This document shows positions 24,071 to 32,987 of a stretch of DNA of 64,000 nucleotides, in pieces. The stretch spans positions 372,001-436,000 of the forward strand of contig NZ_FNHP01000001.1 of assembly GCF_900103645.1 (NCBI RefSeq), read 5' to 3'. The stretch's first letter is position 1. Every line of letters starts with the position of its first letter. Under the pieces are notes generated by a model that saw only the letters and a program-made list of their open reading frames with translations, made no database searches and was not told the DNA's origin. A program made the position numbers and the translations under genes. Source of the stretch: Oryzisolibacter propanilivorax. GTDB taxonomy: Bacteria; Pseudomonadota; Gammaproteobacteria; Burkholderiales; Burkholderiaceae_C.

Positions 24071-24997
24071 ATGGACTCCCTTCCATCTTCCGTGCCCCGT
24101 GTTGCAACCCTGCAGGCTGCGCCGGCCCTGCGCTGGCGCTGGCGGCATCTGGTCGGCCTGGCGATCGCGCTGGCGGCGCTGGTGATTTGGGGGCGCGAGC
24201 TGCTGCAGGCGCCGTGGCTGCGCGAGCCGGCGGTCGCCGGCGCGCTGACCGGCGGCGCCATGGCGGCCCTGGCCACCGCGCTGGGCACGCTGCCGGTGCT
24301 GCTGTCGCACAGCTTTTCGCAGCGCAGCCACGACACCATGCTGGGCTTTGGCGCCGGGGTGATGCTGGCGGCCAGCGCGTTCTCGCTGATCATCCCGGCG
24401 CTGGCCGCGGCCAGGGGGCAGGGCGCCGGTGGCTGGGGCGCAGCCGGTATCGTCGGGGCAGGCATCACGGCCGGTGGCTTGCTGCTGCTGCTCATCGACC
24501 GCGTGGTGCCGCACGAGCATTTCGTGAAGGGCCTGGAGGGGCCCCAGGCGCGCGCCATGAAGCGTGTGTGGCTGTTCGTGCTGGCGATCGCCGTGCACAA
24601 CCTGCCGGAGGGCCTGGCCATCGGCGTGGCCTATGCCGGCACCGATGCGCTGGGCGCGCTGGCTCTGGCCACCGGCATCTCGATCCAGGACGTGCCCGAG
24701 GGCCTGGTGGTGGCCCTGGCCCTGCGCGGCGTGGGCTACGGGCGCGGGCGCAGTGCCGCCCTGGGGGCGCTGTCCGGGCTGGTCGAACCCGTCGCCGCCG
24801 TGTTCGGTGCGGCCCTGATCGGGGTGTCGGCGAGTCTGCTGCCCTGGGGCCTGGCGGCCGCTGCCGGCGCGATGCTGTACGTCATCAGCCACGAGATCAT
24901 TCCCGAGTCGCACCGCGCCGGCCACGAGCGCTGGGCCACGTGCGGGCTGATGCTGGGCTTCGTGCTGATGATGGTGCTGGACACCGCACTGGCCTAG
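24071..24997 (+). CDS. ZIP family divalent metal transporter
   Basis: A 308-residue inner-membrane protein with about eight helices. The metal-site motif AVHNLPEGLAIGVAYAG (about 176-192) and the following DVPEGLVVALALRG are diagnostic of ZIP transporters, which import Zn2+ or Fe2+. ISHEIIPESHR lies in the helix after it. It is 72 bases behind the ferritin-like gene and 48 bases before the ECF sigma gene, so one transcript is likely. Metal specificity cannot be read from the sequence. Confidence 0.88.
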   Translation: MDSLPSSVPRVATLQAAPALRWRWRHLVGLAIALAALVIWGRELLQAPWLREPAVAGALTGGAMAALATALGTLPVLLSHSFSQRSHDTMLGFGAGVMLAASAFSLIIPALAAARGQGAGGWGAAGIVGAGITAGGLLLLLIDRVVPHEHFVKGLEGPQARAMKRVWLFVLAIAVHNLPEGLAIGVAYAGTDALGALALATGISIQDVPEGLVVALALRGVGYGRGRSAALGALSGLVEPVAAVFGAALIGVSASLLPWGLAAAAGAMLYVISHEIIPESHRAGHERWATCGLMLGFVLMMVLDTALA

Positions 24998-25045
24998 CCG
25001 GCGCCGCCCGGCAGTCGCCACAATGCCATCTCTGATGCAGCTTCC

Positions 25046-25702
25046 ATGAACAGCCCATCTCCCCTGGAGCCCGCACCGCGTGCGCCTGCCGCGGTGACGC
25101 ACCTGCACGCCGTCGGCGGCCCGGGCGCGCAGCGCGCGGCGCAGGCCGACCGGCTGGCCGCCTGGGTCCGGGCCGTGGCCGAGCAGCGCGACCGCCAGGC
25201 GTTCGCCCAGCTGTTCTGCCACTATGCGCCGCGCATCAAGTCCTACCTGGTGCGCTGCGGCTGCGACCCGTGCCAGGCGGAGGAGCTGGCGCAGGAGTCG
25301 CTGCTGGTGCTGTGGCGCAAGGCCTGCCAGTTCGACCGCTCGCGCGCCAGCGTCGGCACCTGGCTGTTCACCATCGCCCGCAACCTGCGCGTGGACTGCC
25401 TGCGCAGCGCCGGCGCGGGGTGCCTGCCCTGCGACGACATGGATCTGCAGGCGATCGCCGACGAAGCGCCCGCCCCGGACGAGCGCCTGCAGCAGGAACA
25501 GACGCACGAGCGCATGGCTGCCGCGCTGCAGGGCATGCCGGCCGAGCAGGCGCGGGTGCTGCGCATGTGCTACTTCGAGGGCCAGCCCCACACCCGCATT
25601 GCCAGCGCGCTGCAACTGCCCCTGGGCACCGTGAAGTCGCGCATGCGGGCGGCCCTGGCATATTTGCGGCGGGCCATGCAAAACGATTCCCCAGCGCCAT
25701 GA
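25046..25702 (+). CDS. ECF sigma factor (RpoE / ChrR-associated type)
   Basis: A 218-residue sigma-70 family factor with region 2 (about 50-118: FAQLFCHYAPRIKSYLV, AEELAQESLLVLWRK, VGTWLFTIARNLRVDCLR) and region 4 (about 150-208: MPAEQARVLRMCYFEGQPHT, LGTVKSRMRAALAYLRR). The first 45 residues are an Ala/Pro-rich extension. The next gene encodes its probable ChrR-type zinc anti-sigma factor, overlapping by ATGA (25699-25702). Such pairs answer singlet oxygen or organic peroxide stress in other proteobacteria. Likely targets are itself and the ferritin / ZIP genes in front. Confidence 0.9.
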   Translation: MNSPSPLEPAPRAPAAVTHLHAVGGPGAQRAAQADRLAAWVRAVAEQRDRQAFAQLFCHYAPRIKSYLVRCGCDPCQAEELAQESLLVLWRKACQFDRSRASVGTWLFTIARNLRVDCLRSAGAGCLPCDDMDLQAIADEAPAPDERLQQEQTHERMAAALQGMPAEQARVLRMCYFEGQPHTRIASALQLPLGTVKSRMRAALAYLRRAMQNDSPAP

Positions 25703-26355
25703 CATCGATTCGCCACCATCCTTCCGACGAGTTGCTGCTGGCCCACGCGGGCGGCTGGCTGCCGGCTGGCCCGGCGCTGGTGACGACCGTGCATGTCGAG
25801 CAGTGCACGCGCTGCGCGGCGCGCCTGGCGCTGCTGCAGGAGACTGCCGGGCAGTGGCTGGAGGACACGCCCGCCTCCGCCCTGCACCCGCACGCCCTGG
25901 AGCGTGTCCTGGCGGCGCTGGATGTCTGCGACGAACCGGAGCCTCCTGCCAGCCTGCAGGGACCGCCACCGCTGCCCGCCGGCATGGCTTGGCCGCGCGC
26001 TCTGGCGGGTCTGCAGATCACGCCCTGGCGCTGGATCGGCCCGGGCATGCGCTACAGCCGGGTGCGGCTGGCCGGCGACGACGCCTTCGTGTTCCTGCTG
26101 CGCCTCGTCGCCGGCAAATACCTGCCGCGGCACGTGCACACCGACCGCGAGTTCACCCAGGTGCTGTGCGGCAGCTTCCACGACGGCCGGGCACAGTTCG
26201 GCGCGGGCGACTTCGATGTGGCGGACAGCACGGTGCACCACCTGCCCGTGGTGCAGTCGGGCGGGGAATGCGTCTGCCTCACGGCGGTGCAGGGCAGCTT
26301 GGCGTTCGATGGGCTGTACGGGCGCCTGCTCGGCCGATTGGCCGGCCTGAGTTGA
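25699..26355 (+). CDS. chrR: ChrR-family zinc anti-sigma factor with C-terminal cupin
   Basis: A 218-residue protein that should hold the adjacent ECF sigma inactive. The N-terminal anti-sigma domain has the zinc ligand pattern H7 ... H32-x3-C36-x2-C39 (HVEQCTRC), equivalent to His6/His31/Cys35/Cys38 of Rhodobacter ChrR. The C-terminal cupin (about 110-200) carries HVHTDREFTQVLCG and HHLPVV, so a second metal site is plausible. Translational coupling to the sigma gene keeps the pair in balance. The stop is 52 bases from the convergent diguanylate cyclase gene. Confidence 0.88.
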   Translation: MTSIRHHPSDELLLAHAGGWLPAGPALVTTVHVEQCTRCAARLALLQETAGQWLEDTPASALHPHALERVLAALDVCDEPEPPASLQGPPPLPAGMAWPRALAGLQITPWRWIGPGMRYSRVRLAGDDAFVFLLRLVAGKYLPRHVHTDREFTQVLCGSFHDGRAQFGAGDFDVADSTVHHLPVVQSGGECVCLTAVQGSLAFDGLYGRLLGRLAGLS

Positions 26356-26407
26356 CCCCCTCGCTGACCTTCACGGGTCCATGCCGTCACGCCTGCTGCC
26401 TGTCTGG

Positions 26408-27541
26408 TCAGCCCGCGCAGGTCTGGTTGCGCCCCTGCGCCTTGGCGCGGTACAGCTGGGTGTCGGCACGCGCCAGCATCGCGTCCACCGTGTCGTGGAC
26501 GCCCTGCCAGCCGGTCAGCCCGATGCTGACCTGGCAGTCCAGCGCATGGCCGCTGGCCAGCGCGACATGAATGCGCCGGGCCAGGGTCTGGGCTGCCACA
26601 GCGTCGGTCCCGGGCAGCAGTGCCACGAATTCCTCGCCGCCGTAGCGGCCCAGGCGATCGGTGCGGCGCAGCACTGCCTGCACCGACTGTGTGAAATGCT
26701 GCAGCACCCGGTCGCCATGCTGGTGGCCATGGGTGTCGTTGACGGCCTTGAAGTGGTCCAGGTCGAGCAGCATCAGGCTGAAGGACTGGGGTTGGCGCAG
26801 GGCGCGGTCGCGTTCCTCCTGGCACTTCGCCAGGATGGCGCGGCGATTCAACGCACCGGTCAGGCTGTCATGCGTGGCCATGTGCTCGAATTCGGTGTGC
26901 ACCCGGTCGGTGGCCATGAGCACGGCACCGATGGTCAGCAGCAGCACCACGGTGACATGCATGCCCAGGTGCAGTACCTGCATGAAGGACGGCTCCATCA
27001 GGCCCGCGTCTTGGTAGCGCGCCAGCGCCGTTACCGCCCGCACCAGCAGGGCGGCGATATGCAAGGCCTGTGTGGCCTGCACCAGCCGCACGGGAAAGCG
27101 ACGCGGTCCATGGCGCCATAGCAGCGCCAAGGTCCACGCGTGCAAGGCAGCGATGGTCAGCGAGACGAAGGCCAGGCGCAACGGGTACGACGGTGCGACC
27201 CAGATCAGCCAGGCCACCGACACCAGCGCTGCCAGCCAGATGCCCAGCAGCACGGTTTTGAGATCAGGCTGCTGGAGGAAGCGGCGGCAGCCCAAGTGGA
27301 ACAGCAACAAGCCACCGAGCACGCAGGCATTGGCCAGAAACAGGGGTGCCTGCAGCCACTGCGCAGACGTCACCAGGTGCAGCAGCGCTCCCAGGGCCCA
27401 TGCCAGGGGCGCACAGGCCCACTCGCGCAGACCACGGATGTTGCGCGGGTAGTAATGCCGCATGAAGGCCAGAACCACTCCCATGACCAGCGACATGAAA
27501 ACGGCCATGGCGATCAGCGAGCGCGGGTCAAGCGAACTCAT
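26408..27541 (-). CDS. Membrane-bound diguanylate cyclase (GGDEF)
   Basis: A 377-residue protein that should make cyclic di-GMP. Residues 1-210 hold six or seven hydrophobic helices in a sensor-like membrane domain that I do not recognise. The GGDEF domain follows from about 222 (HDSLTGALNRR), with LMLLDLDHFKAVNDTHGHQ and the active-site loop GGEEF at 301-305. An inhibitory I-site RxxD (R292-D295) sits five residues before it, so product inhibition is likely. No EAL domain. It stands alone between convergent chrR and the efflux operon. Confidence 0.9.
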   Translation of the reverse strand: MSSLDPRSLIAMAVFMSLVMGVVLAFMRHYYPRNIRGLREWACAPLAWALGALLHLVTSAQWLQAPLFLANACVLGGLLLFHLGCRRFLQQPDLKTVLLGIWLAALVSVAWLIWVAPSYPLRLAFVSLTIAALHAWTLALLWRHGPRRFPVRLVQATQALHIAALLVRAVTALARYQDAGLMEPSFMQVLHLGMHVTVVLLLTIGAVLMATDRVHTEFEHMATHDSLTGALNRRAILAKCQEERDRALRQPQSFSLMLLDLDHFKAVNDTHGHQHGDRVLQHFTQSVQAVLRRTDRLGRYGGEEFVALLPGTDAVAAQTLARRIHVALASGHALDCQVSIGLTGWQGVHDTVDAMLARADTQLYRAKAQGRNQTCAG

Positions 27542-27589
27542 GGACCGGAGGGTTACAAGCAGGTGTATGAGATTGTAAATAAACCCGCA

Positions 27590-29032
27590 TTACCCGGGCG
27601 TGTTGGGTGCGGTCCAGCCGCCTCCGACCGCCTTGAACAGGCTCAGCTGGTTGCTCAGCTGCGACTGCCGCAGGTTGATCAGCTCGATTTCCGTCTGGTA
27701 GAGGTTGCGCTGGGCGTCCAGCTCTTCCAGGTAGGCGGCGTAGCCCGCCTCGTAGCGGTCACGGGCGTACTGCAGCGAGCGCGCCAGCACTTCGCGCCGG
27801 CGCGTGGCGTGCTGCATCTGCTCCTGCAGTCGCGCGTCGGCCACCAGGGCGTTTTCCACCTCGGCCAGGGCGTTCAGCACCGCGCCGCGGTAGGCGAATG
27901 CCGCCTGGTCGCGCTGCGCCGCGCTGCTGTCGTACTGGGCCTGCAGCCGGCCCTGGACGAACAGCGGCGCCAGTACGCTCCCGCCAAGGCTCCACACCGC
28001 CACCGGGTTGTAGTGCAGCGCATTGGTGTACAGCGCGCCCAGGCTGGCGCTCAACGCGACCTGCGGCAGGAAGGCCGCGCGGCTGGCCTGCAGGCTGGCG
28101 TCGCTGGCCGCCAGCAGGGCCTCGGCCTGCGCCAGGTCCGGGCGGCGGCGCAGCAGTTCAGACGGCAGCGCCACCGGCACGGTGGGCAGTTGCAGGCGGG
28201 CAAACCGCGCGGCCTGCGCCTGCGCACCATCGCGCTGCGCTGGCGGCTGCCCGGTCAGCAGACGCAGGGCGTTGTACTGGCGAGCGATGGCCTGCTGCAG
28301 CTGCGCCAGCGACTGCAGCACGGCTTCGTACTCCGACTCCGCCTGGGTGGACTGCAGCTGCGAGGTATAGCCGGCGCTGGCCTTGTCGCGCGCGATGCGC
28401 AGCGCCTCGGCGCGGGAGGCGGCGGTGTCGCGCGTCACCTGCAGCTGGGCCTCCAGCGCCAGCAGGCCGATGTAGGTCTGCGCGGTGGTGCTGGCGATCG
28501 CCAGCGCCACGCCGGCCTGGTCCGCTTCGGACGCCGACAGGCGCAGCTCGGCCGCACCTGCCTGGCTGTGCAGGCGGCCCCACAGGTCGGGCTCCCACGA
28601 GGCCTGCAGGCCCGGTTGCGCGACACGCGACGTGGCTTCGCCCGTGGCGCCCAGCGTGCGCTGCGCCTGCAGGCCCAGCGTGCCCGCCAGGGTGGGGCCG
28701 ATCGCGGCGCGCGCCAGGTCGAGCTGGGCGCGCGCGGTATCCAGCCGGCTGCCGGCAGACAGCAGGTCGGCGTTGTAGGTCAGGGCGGCCTGCACATGGC
28801 CGTCCAGCGCCGGATCGCCGAAGGCGCGCCACCATTGCTGCGCGATGGGCGCGTCGCTGACAGCGGCGTGCGCACCGGCGGGAACGCTCCAGCCCGATGG
28901 CGCGTCGATGGCGGCCAGGGCCGGCGCCTGCCGGTGCGCCGGCATGCAACCGGCCAGCAGGGTGGCGGCCAGCAGCAGCGCCATGGGGGTGTGACACTGC
29001 GGCGCTGCCACCGTGGCGAGGGGGGTGCTCAT
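27590..29032 (-). CDS. Outer-membrane efflux channel, NodT / OprM type lipoprotein
   Basis: A 480-residue TolC-like channel subunit. The N-terminus has a signal sequence with lipobox LLAGC (Cys29). The body shows the two duplicated coiled-coil halves typical of the family, with WWRAFGDPALD early, SWEPDLWGRL near 150, PSELLRRRPDLAQAEALL in the middle and RYEAGYAAYLEELDAQRNLY near the end. It is the third structural gene of the TetR-controlled efflux operon. Its start overlaps the stop of the HlyD gene (ATGA, 29029-29032), pointing to a fixed tripartite pump. Confidence 0.9.
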   Translation of the reverse strand: MSTPLATVAAPQCHTPMALLLAATLLAGCMPAHRQAPALAAIDAPSGWSVPAGAHAAVSDAPIAQQWWRAFGDPALDGHVQAALTYNADLLSAGSRLDTARAQLDLARAAIGPTLAGTLGLQAQRTLGATGEATSRVAQPGLQASWEPDLWGRLHSQAGAAELRLSASEADQAGVALAIASTTAQTYIGLLALEAQLQVTRDTAASRAEALRIARDKASAGYTSQLQSTQAESEYEAVLQSLAQLQQAIARQYNALRLLTGQPPAQRDGAQAQAARFARLQLPTVPVALPSELLRRRPDLAQAEALLAASDASLQASRAAFLPQVALSASLGALYTNALHYNPVAVWSLGGSVLAPLFVQGRLQAQYDSSAAQRDQAAFAYRGAVLNALAEVENALVADARLQEQMQHATRRREVLARSLQYARDRYEAGYAAYLEELDAQRNLYQTEIELINLRQSQLSNQLSLFKAVGGGWTAPNTPG

Positions 29033-30513
29033 CGCGATCCCCCGGCCGTGGGCGCAGCAGCGCTGGTTGCGGGCGCGGGCGCAGGCGCAGGACTGCCGTC
29101 GCTGGCACTCACGGGCGCGGCCACACCGGATGCATCTGGAGCATCGGTCGCCTTGGGCGCATCACGGCTCTCCGTCGGCGTGACTGCGGCAGGAGGCGAG
29201 GCAGTGGGCTGGCCAGCCGTGCCGGGCAGCGGCGCATTCGCCGTGGAAGGCTCGGCGCTAGGCACCTGCGGCGCCTGGGATCCGGCATCGGACGCTGTGT
29301 CCACCTCGGCCACCACCGACATGCCCGGCCGCAGGCGTGCGGCCAGCGCCTGGCCGGGGTCGAGCTGGATGCGCACCGGCAGGCGCTGCACCACCTTGGT
29401 GAAGTTGCCGGTGGCGTTGTCGGAGCGCAGCACGCTGAACTCCGAGCCGGTGGCGGGTGCGATCTCGGTGACCCGGCCGGTGAGCGTTTCGCCGCTCAGC
29501 GCATCCACGGTGAAGCGCGCGTGCTGGCCGACGTGCATGTGCGCGGTCTGGGTTTCCTTGAAGTTGGCCACGACCCACAGCGTGTCGGGCACCAGGAACA
29601 GCAGCTGCGAGCCGGCTGTGACGTACTGCCCCAGGCGCACGCCGACCTCGCTCAGCTGGCCCGCGCGGGGCGCCCGCACTTCGGTGTTGGCCAGGTCGAT
29701 CTTCGCCAGGCCCAGCTGCGCCTCGGCCGCCTGCACCTGCGCCTGCAGGCCGGCGCGCGAGACGGTGGTCGACTTGATGGCCTGCTCGGCGATGGTGATG
29801 TCGGCGCGCGCCTTGCGCACGTTGGCCTGGGCCGACTCGAACGTGGCGCGCGCCTGGTCGCGCTCGCGCAGCGACACCGAGCCGCGCGCGGCCAGGTCGT
29901 CGGCGCGCTTCAGGTCGGTCTGCGCGCGCTGGGCCTCGGCCTGCGCGGCCAGCAGCGTGGCGCGGCGTGACCCCAGCGTGGCCTGGTTCTGCGCCTGGGT
30001 CTGGCCGAAGTTGGCCAGTTGCGCCTGGGCGCTGGCCAGCTGCGCCTCGGCGGCGTGCACCTTCTCCAGGTAGACGCGGTCGTCGATGCGCACCAGCAGC
30101 TGGCCGGCCGCTACCCGCTGGAAGTCGTGCACCAGCACCTCGGCCACGTGGCCGCTGACCTGCGGCGCCAGCACCGTGATCTGGCCGCGCACATAGGCGT
30201 TGTCGGTGCGCTCGTGCGCCGTGGCGAACGGGCCCAGGCGCCAGGCCCACAGGATCAGCAGCACGCCGACCAAGGCCACCAGCAGCATGGCGATGACAGC
30301 GGTGCGCGAGGGCTTGATGGTCTTGGGCGCGGCCGACGGGGCGGGCGCCGGCGCAGTTGGCGCGGGCGCTGGTGCCTCGGCGCCGGGCGCGGGCTGCGGG
30401 TCGTTCGCACCGTCGGCCAGCGGCTGCGCGCCGGCGGTATCAACCGGCACGCTGTCGTCGTTGCGCAGGTCGTCTGGCGGTACAGGGCGGGGCGCAGGGA
30501 CAGGTTGGTTCAT
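29029..30513 (-). CDS. HlyD / EmrA-type membrane fusion protein
   Basis: The periplasmic adaptor of the tripartite pump, 494 residues. Residues 1-60 are Pro/Ala-rich and cytoplasmic. One transmembrane helix (about 66-88, TAVIAMLLVALVGVLLILWAW) is followed by the lipoyl / coiled-coil / beta-barrel arrangement (NAYVRGQITVLAPQVSGHV, a long Ala/Gln helical hairpin, DTLWVVANFKETQ). The last 90 residues form an unusually long Pro/Ala/Ser tail, longer than in EmrA. It lies 45 bases behind the MFS gene. Confidence 0.9.
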   Translation of the reverse strand: MNQPVPAPRPVPPDDLRNDDSVPVDTAGAQPLADGANDPQPAPGAEAPAPAPTAPAPAPSAAPKTIKPSRTAVIAMLLVALVGVLLILWAWRLGPFATAHERTDNAYVRGQITVLAPQVSGHVAEVLVHDFQRVAAGQLLVRIDDRVYLEKVHAAEAQLASAQAQLANFGQTQAQNQATLGSRRATLLAAQAEAQRAQTDLKRADDLAARGSVSLRERDQARATFESAQANVRKARADITIAEQAIKSTTVSRAGLQAQVQAAEAQLGLAKIDLANTEVRAPRAGQLSEVGVRLGQYVTAGSQLLFLVPDTLWVVANFKETQTAHMHVGQHARFTVDALSGETLTGRVTEIAPATGSEFSVLRSDNATGNFTKVVQRLPVRIQLDPGQALAARLRPGMSVVAEVDTASDAGSQAPQVPSAEPSTANAPLPGTAGQPTASPPAAVTPTESRDAPKATDAPDASGVAAPVSASDGSPAPAPAPATSAAAPTAGGSR

Positions 30514-30558
30514 GGCAGGGTGCTTTATGTTCTGAGGGGCGGGCGTGCGGCGAAGGGA

Positions 30559-32229
30559 TCAGGCGGACGCGGCGGGAGCTGGGGCTGTGCCCGGCGCCGA
30601 GGTGGCCCGTGCAGCTACCGCTGCGCGGCGCACGCGGTACAACGACCAGGCCAGGAAGCCCAGCGCCAGCGCGGCGATCACGCCGAACACATCGTTGTAG
30701 GCACGCACCGATGCCTCGCGCCGGGCCACCTGTGCCAGCTGCGCCGTGCCCTGCGCGGCACGCAGCGTGGGGTCGGTGATGCGGCCGGCCAGCCCTCCCT
30801 GCTGCATCGACAGGCGCTGCGCCACCTGCGGATCATCGGCGCGCAGGTGCGTGTTGATGGACAGGGCATAGGCCTGCGTGCGCTCGGCCTGCAGCGTGCC
30901 CAGCAGCGCCGGGCCCAGCAGCCCACCCACACTTTGCGTGATGGCGAACAGCACCATGAAGGTGACCATGTGGTCGGGACCGTGCTTCATGGCCTGGCCG
31001 AAGCCGATCATCATCAATGGTCCCATGAACATCGACGACGCCACGGCCAGCAAGAACTGGCTGAGAAAGAAGTCGTGCGGACGGCTCAAGCTGCTGGAGT
31101 GGTGGTCCAGCCAGCCACCTATGGCGATCAGCACGATGGACACCAGGATCTGCGGCACGATGGTCTTGGGGCTGAAGGTGAGGGCCGACACCGCGGTGCC
31201 GCAGACCATGCCCAGCAGCATCACGCCGTACAGCGTCTGCAGCTGGTCCGGGCCCATGCCCAGAGAGCGCAGCAGGCCGATGGCCCCATAGGTCTGCTCG
31301 GACAGCAGAAAGCGCATCATCAGCGCGCCCAGAATGAAGCGCAGGATGGCGATGTTGGTGAGCCAGCGCACCTGCAAGAGCGGGTTCTGGCGCCGGTATT
31401 CGACGATGGCGCCCGCCGTGAGCAGCACCAGCGCACCGACCAGCGCCCAGGCCAGCCAGGCGCTGTCGGTCCACCAGCCGTTCAGGCCCTGCGCCAGCAC
31501 GGCGGCCAGCAGCGCCACGCCGGGGGCGACCAGCGCGAAGGTCAGGAAATCCGTCTTTTCCAGCACGTGGATGCGCAGGCCCAGCGGCAGCTTCAGGATG
31601 ACCACCGCCGCCAGCGAGCACAGCGCCAGGCCGCTCTCGAAGAGGTACAGCGTGCGCCAATCGCTGCTTTGCATCAACGACGGCGAAATCACCCAGGCCA
31701 GCGGCGTGGCGAACTGCGCGATGCTCAGGCCCACCACCAGCCCGGCACCCAGCTTCGCCTTCGGAAACGCCTGCAGCATGTACAGCACCGCCAGCGTGTT
31801 GGTCGCGGCGCTGACGAAGCCGCTCACGCCGCGCACCACCAGCGCCATCTCGAAGCCCTCGATGAACAGGTGCAGCACGGTGACCAGCGCATACAACCCT
31901 AGGCCGAGCTCGGCGAACAGGCGGATGCCGTACTGTTGGCGGAACTTGTAGACCAGCAGGTTAGCCGTGACGCTGACCATCACATAGGCGGCCGGCAGCC
32001 AAGTGGCCTCGGCCGTGGTCAGGCCCAGCTGGCCAGCGATGGCCGGCAGGTTGGCCGACATCAGGCCCGCGCCCAGACCGCCCGTTAGGCCCACCAGCAC
32101 AGCTACGCAGGCATAGGCGATGCGCACCGGCAGCGGGTGCACCAGCGACGCGGGCGAGCCCGGCATGCTGGGCTTTTCGTGCTCCTCCCAGTCGGGGACG
32201 GGGCCGATGATGCGCGGCTGCGGCTTCAT
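30559..32229 (-). CDS. MFS drug efflux transporter, DHA2 / EmrB type
   Basis: A 556-residue inner-membrane transporter with about 14 predicted helices, as in the EmrB group. The first 30 residues are a polar cytoplasmic extension; then GLTGGLGAGLMSANLPAIAG and LGLTTAEATWLPAAYVM give the first two helices and the conserved acidic / Trp block. The C-terminus is an Ala/Pro-rich tail. The start (32229) overlaps the tetR stop (ATGA), so repressor and pump are co-transcribed. With the HlyD and NodT genes it should extrude a hydrophobic compound directly outside. The substrate is not evident; adjacent hdhA hints at steroids or bile acids. Confidence 0.88.
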   Translation of the reverse strand: MKPQPRIIGPVPDWEEHEKPSMPGSPASLVHPLPVRIAYACVAVLVGLTGGLGAGLMSANLPAIAGQLGLTTAEATWLPAAYVMVSVTANLLVYKFRQQYGIRLFAELGLGLYALVTVLHLFIEGFEMALVVRGVSGFVSAATNTLAVLYMLQAFPKAKLGAGLVVGLSIAQFATPLAWVISPSLMQSSDWRTLYLFESGLALCSLAAVVILKLPLGLRIHVLEKTDFLTFALVAPGVALLAAVLAQGLNGWWTDSAWLAWALVGALVLLTAGAIVEYRRQNPLLQVRWLTNIAILRFILGALMMRFLLSEQTYGAIGLLRSLGMGPDQLQTLYGVMLLGMVCGTAVSALTFSPKTIVPQILVSIVLIAIGGWLDHHSSSLSRPHDFFLSQFLLAVASSMFMGPLMMIGFGQAMKHGPDHMVTFMVLFAITQSVGGLLGPALLGTLQAERTQAYALSINTHLRADDPQVAQRLSMQQGGLAGRITDPTLRAAQGTAQLAQVARREASVRAYNDVFGVIAALALGFLAWSLYRVRRAAVAARATSAPGTAPAPAASA

Positions 32230-32816
32230 CGGGTCGTCTCCTGGGATAAGTCGCCCTCGGGATGTGTGCGCAGGCCGTCGAGCAGCAGCGCCAGGGCCCG
32301 GCGCGACAGGCTGCGCCGCTGCGTACGGCTGCGCCCCCGCAGGCCCGAGCCCAGCATGGTGGTGACCAGCAGCACGTCGCCCACCGTCAGGTCCGCCCGG
32401 CAGGCGCCAGCGGCAACCGCCTGCGCCAGCAACGGCTTGACGAGGCCGGAAAGACGCCTTTGTGCCTGCGCCAGCACCGGGCTGCCACGCCCGGTGGCGC
32501 GCCAGTGGTCGGCCACCGGGGCCGATTCGGCGGCCAGCACGGCCATATGCTCCAGCAGCTTGAACAGCCCGTCCGCCGTGCCCGACAGTTGCAGCGCGCG
32601 CGCCTCGAGCGTCTCGAAGCTGCGCTGCAGCAGCGCAGCCATGAGTGCATCGCGGTCGGGAAAGTTGCGGTACAGCGTGGCGCGGCTGACGCCGGCCTGG
32701 GCGGTGACCAGCTCCAGCGCGGCATGCACGCCGTGCTCGGCGAACACCTGGTCGGCGGCGTCCAGCAGCAAGGTGCGGTGCATCTGCGCGTCGGCGCGGC
32801 GGGCGGGGATCTGCAT
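32226..32816 (-). CDS. TetR-family repressor of the efflux operon
   Basis: A 196-residue regulator. The N-terminal DNA-binding domain (about 12-58) has LLDAADQVFAEHGVHAALEL and the recognition helix region AGVSRATLYRNFPDRDAL. The C-terminal ligand-binding domain is Ala/Leu-rich and unassigned. It is the first gene of the tetR-MFS-HlyD-NodT operon and lies just behind two palindromic operators (32836-32876) that overlap its probable promoter, so it almost certainly represses itself and the pump. It may also affect divergent hdhA. Confidence 0.92.
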   Translation of the reverse strand: MQIPARRADAQMHRTLLLDAADQVFAEHGVHAALELVTAQAGVSRATLYRNFPDRDALMAALLQRSFETLEARALQLSGTADGLFKLLEHMAVLAAESAPVADHWRATGRGSPVLAQAQRRLSGLVKPLLAQAVAAGACRADLTVGDVLLVTTMLGSGLRGRSRTQRRSLSRRALALLLDGLRTHPEGDLSQETTR

Positions 32817-32835
32817 GGCGCCATGTTATCGCAAA

Positions 32836-32851
32836 CGTACAAAACAGTACA
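32836..32851. promoter_or_regulatory. Imperfect TetR operator, site 2
   Basis: CGTACA-AAAC-AGTACA, a decayed version of the perfect palindrome 25 bases to the right. It lies between the probable promoter -10 and the tetR start codon. Confidence 0.65.
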
Positions 32852-32853
32852 CT

Positions 32854-32883
32854 TATAAAACGTACAAAAGTGTACGATTGCAA
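32854..32883 (-). promoter_or_regulatory. Candidate sigma-70 promoter for the tetR-efflux operon
   Basis: Read on the minus strand: TTGCAA (32883-32878) as -35, an 18-base spacer, TTTATA (32859-32854) as -10, about 38 bases before the tetR start. The perfect operator lies inside the spacer, so bound repressor would block RNA polymerase. Confidence 0.55.
32861..32876. promoter_or_regulatory. Perfect palindromic TetR operator, site 1
   Basis: CGTACA-AAAG-TGTACG: two fully matching 6-base arms around a 4-base spacer, in the tetR / hdhA intergenic region. The spacing of 25 bases from the second site suits two dimers on nearly adjacent helical faces. Confidence 0.8.
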
Positions 32884-32987
32884 GTGTCTTGCGCTGGCGG
32901 CACGCCACGCCGCATCTGCCGTCCGATGTCTTTTTCGCCTGTGTACGCCGTTTGGCGCCAGCGCGCAATCACCGAAAGGAACCCTCC

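Noticed and set aside
21659-25969. A 1436-residue open frame on the minus strand
   Set aside because: It is entirely opposite to cobT, the ferritin-like gene, the ZIP gene and the ECF sigma gene, which all have clear family motifs. The Arg/Ala/His-rich translation is typical of a GC-rich antisense frame.
30559-32883. A single 774-residue protein joining TetR and the MFS transporter
   Set aside because: The upstream part of that frame is the wrong frame of tetR; the true MFS start at 32229 overlaps the tetR stop by ATGA.
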